A stretch of DNA of 64,000 nt, taken from Lachnospiraceae bacterium 10-1 (GTDB lineage: Bacteria > Bacillota > Clostridia > Lachnospirales > Lachnospiraceae). Numbering within the stretch: position 1 is the first letter of the stretch; every line of letters starts with the position of its first letter. The stretch lies in NCBI GenBank assembly GCA_000403495.2, contig KE159810.1, forward strand, positions 62,001-126,000, in the 5' to 3' direction. Below the pieces are notes generated by a model. It was not told the origin of the DNA, did no database searches, and saw nothing but the letters and a program-made list of their open reading frames with translations. The position numbers were made by a program, and so were the translations under genes. This document shows positions 62,256 through 64,000 of the stretch, piece by piece.

Positions 62256-62284
62256 ATTATATCATAGCTTATCCTATCATGCAA
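62256..62284 (-). promoter_or_regulatory. rpmE promoter
   Basis: The minus strand has TTGCAT, a 17-base spacer and TGATATAAT, a perfect extended -10. It lies about 65 bases upstream of the rpmE ATG. Confidence 0.8.
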
Positions 62285-62290
62285 GCATTT

Positions 62291-63754
62291 TTAAAACCAT
62301 TTTATTTTTTTTATCATATTTACAACTTCCTGATTATTTCTGGTCTTTGCAAAGATATCAAGAATTTTGTCTACGGATTCCTCAGGCTTTAATCCATTCA
62401 GGCTCTTACGCATAATATTCATTGCTTCCAGTTCATCCTGAGCAAGGAGCAGATCCTCTCTTCTGGTTCCGGATTTTGGAATGTCAATGGCTGGAAACAT
62501 TCTTCTTTCCGAAAGCTTCCGGTCAAGTACAAGCTCCATATTTCCAGTTCCTTTAAACTCCTCATAAACCACATCATCCATCTTGCTTCCGGTATCCACC
62601 AGTGCTGTCGCAAGAATTGTAAGGGAACCGCCTTCCCGCATGTTTCTTGCTGCACCAAAAAATCGTTTTGGCATATGTAATGCTGCCGGATCAAGACCAC
62701 CGGATAAGGTACGCCCGCTTGGCGGCACTGTCTGGTTATAAGCTCTGGTCAGCCTTGTGATGCTGTCGATCAGTATCATTACATCTTTCTTATGCTCTAC
62801 TAAGCGTTTTCCCCTCTCAATTACCATTTCCGAAACACGTTTATGATGTTCAGGCAATTCGTCAAAAGTAGAATAAATAACCTCCACATTAGGTCCTTCA
62901 ATTGCTTCTTTAATGTCTGTAACTTCCTCGGGGCGTTCATCTATTAAAAGAATAATCAAATGTACTTCCGGTGCATTGCGTTTTACAGATTTGGCTACAT
63001 CTTTAAGCAAAGTTGTTTTACCTGCTTTAGGCGGCGATACAATCATACCACGCTGGCCTTTTCCCACTGGACTAATCAGATCCATAATTCTCATGGCAAC
63101 ACTGGCACCCGGCATTTCCAAATGAAGTCTTTCATTGGGAAAAATAGGCGTCATATCTTCAAAGTTGCATCTCCTGGCAGCCACCTCCGGTGTATACCCA
63201 TTAATGCTTTTTACATAAAGCAGCGCCGCAAACTTTTCCCCCTGAGTTCTAACGCGGGTATTTCCCTCTAAAATATCTCCTGTCTTCAGCCCGAATCTTC
63301 TAATCTGACTGGGCGCTACATATACATCATGATCTCCGGGCAGATAATTTTCACAGCGAATAAATCCATATCCATCCGGCATAACTTCCAAAATACCGCT
63401 GGCAGCAATACCGCTGTCTAATTCTACCGGAAACTTGTCCTCATCAGCTTTCGGTTCTTCTACACGTCCTTCTGTCCGTTCCGGTTTATATTCTGCTCTC
63501 TCTGTTCTGGCCTCTCTAACATTTCCTTCCTTTTCAGGACGGTCATTTCTCCCTTCCGGCTTTCCTGACATAGCAGGTTTTACCGAAACGGGCTTCGGTG
63601 TGACATTTTTTCCTTCTGCCTTTTCCTTTTCATCCTCTGCAAGCATCAACTCTACGATTTGTGCTTTTTTCATCGTTGATGTGCCTTTTAGTCCTCTGGC
63701 TTTTGCAATTGCCTTTAAATCCGCAAGCGCCAAAGACTCATACTTTTCTCTCAT
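62291..63754 (-). CDS. rho: Transcription termination factor Rho
   Basis: Rho is a hexameric RNA helicase that ends transcripts. The 487-residue protein has an N-terminal Rho_N helix ([20 protein letters not shown]) and a charged, low-complexity insertion. An RNA-binding cold-shock fold follows ([17 protein letters not shown]). The ATPase has Walker [17 protein letters not shown] and [15 protein letters not shown]. The start at 63752-63754 is chosen for GGAGG five bases upstream. Confidence 0.97.
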   Translation of the reverse strand: MREKYESLALADLKAIAKARGLKGTSTMKKAQIVELMLAEDEKEKAEGKNVTPKPVSVKPAMSGKPEGRNDRPEKEGNVREARTERAEYKPERTEGRVEEPKADEDKFPVELDSGIAASGILEVMPDGYGFIRCENYLPGDHDVYVAPSQIRRFGLKTGDILEGNTRVRTQGEKFAALLYVKSINGYTPEVAARRCNFEDMTPIFPNERLHLEMPGASVAMRIMDLISPVGKGQRGMIVSPPKAGKTTLLKDVAKSVKRNAPEVHLIILLIDERPEEVTDIKEAIEGPNVEVIYSTFDELPEHHKRVSEMVIERGKRLVEHKKDVMILIDSITRLTRAYNQTVPPSGRTLSGGLDPAALHMPKRFFGAARNMREGGSLTILATALVDTGSKMDDVVYEEFKGTGNMELVLDRKLSERRMFPAIDIPKSGTRREDLLLAQDELEAMNIMRKSLNGLKPEESVDKILDIFAKTRNNQEVVNMIKKIKWF

Positions 63755-63766
63755 AAAATCCTCCAT

Positions 63767-64000
63767 CTTCTTATAGTCACATTGTATTACACTAAATCTA
63801 CTAAATCTTCAGGTTTTCTTTCGGGAATTTATTACGATTTGTTATCTGAAATGTTTATACACAGAGATTATACAACATAATCATAAAAATAGAAAGTTTT
63901 TTCTGTTATATATATCTGAAAATATTATAGATATTAATGCATATGATTAATCCCATCAGTGCCATAAAAAGTTTGTCTACCGTTTCATTTTCAATTTTTT
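63767..64000. other. AT-rich region before rho
   Basis: No gene is seen in this 234-base stretch. It is AT-rich and should contain the rho promoter and leader. No clear -35/-10 or hairpin stands out. Confidence 0.4.

Overview
The window looks like chromosome from an anaerobic, moderately AT-rich Firmicute, most likely a Lachnospiraceae member (Blautia / Ruminococcus gnavus-like). The reasons are an oxygen-sensitive class III ribonucleotide reductase, the rpmE-DUF1385-prmC-prfA cluster, two NSS-type sodium symporters, a GntR regulator next to clpC, many proteins of families best known from Clostridia, and strong GGAGG ribosome sites. Most genes lie on the minus strand. No rRNA, tRNA or CRISPR array was seen.

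Layout: 1-3.9 kb holds the 5' part of clpC, its GntR partner, an SH3/acidic-tail membrane protein and a zinc-ribbon protein. 3.9-7.4 kb is the purine operon purE-purM-purN-purD. 7.4-11 kb holds an M29-type aminopeptidase, two small membrane proteins and pyrE. 11.1-14.3 kb is a two-component system with a probable autoregulatory box. 14.5-15.9 kb is a TetR-SDR pair with a promoter carrying two identical operators. 15.9-20.5 kb is an AT-rich accessory island: an SF1 helicase, a DUF2290-like protein, a YARHG lipoprotein and a SLATT membrane protein, ending at a gene remnant that has lost its start. 20.7-28 kb returns to core genes: aldo/keto reductase, pyrF, nrdD with NrdR boxes, a TPR lipoprotein and an rRNA methyltransferase. 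28-34.5 kb is a plus-strand operon (MMPL transporter, large GLUG-like surface protein, TetR), followed by degV.

35.4-41.2 kb has aspS, cardiolipin synthase, an Rrf2 regulator and a GNAT enzyme, plus decayed cupin and DUF554 genes. 41.2-51 kb has an HD hydrolase, a LytTR/DUF3021 pair, a lipase-like hydrolase, two NSS transporters, a ferritin-like protein, a PfkB kinase and an ECF sigma/anti-sigma pair. Next to that pair is a second sigma gene fused by deletion to the end of an ABC permease. 51-54.3 kb is a decaying zone with gene fragments and a TetR-controlled membrane-protein pair. 54.3-58 kb holds a flavin reductase/HxlR pair and a three-gene cluster of unrecognised proteins. 58-64 kb holds prfA-prmC-DUF1385-rpmE-rho. 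The 3' end of prfA is duplicated beside Fic and phage-portal remnants, which suggests a lost integrated element.

Two things deserve most attention. One is the helicase/DUF2290-like/YARHG/SLATT operon, a plausible uncharacterised defence-type system. The other is an intergenic hairpin element with conserved 15-bp ends and variable contents, found near 10.2 kb and 61.8 kb, with a collapsed relative at 7.44 kb. All calls come from reading the sequence; no database search was run.
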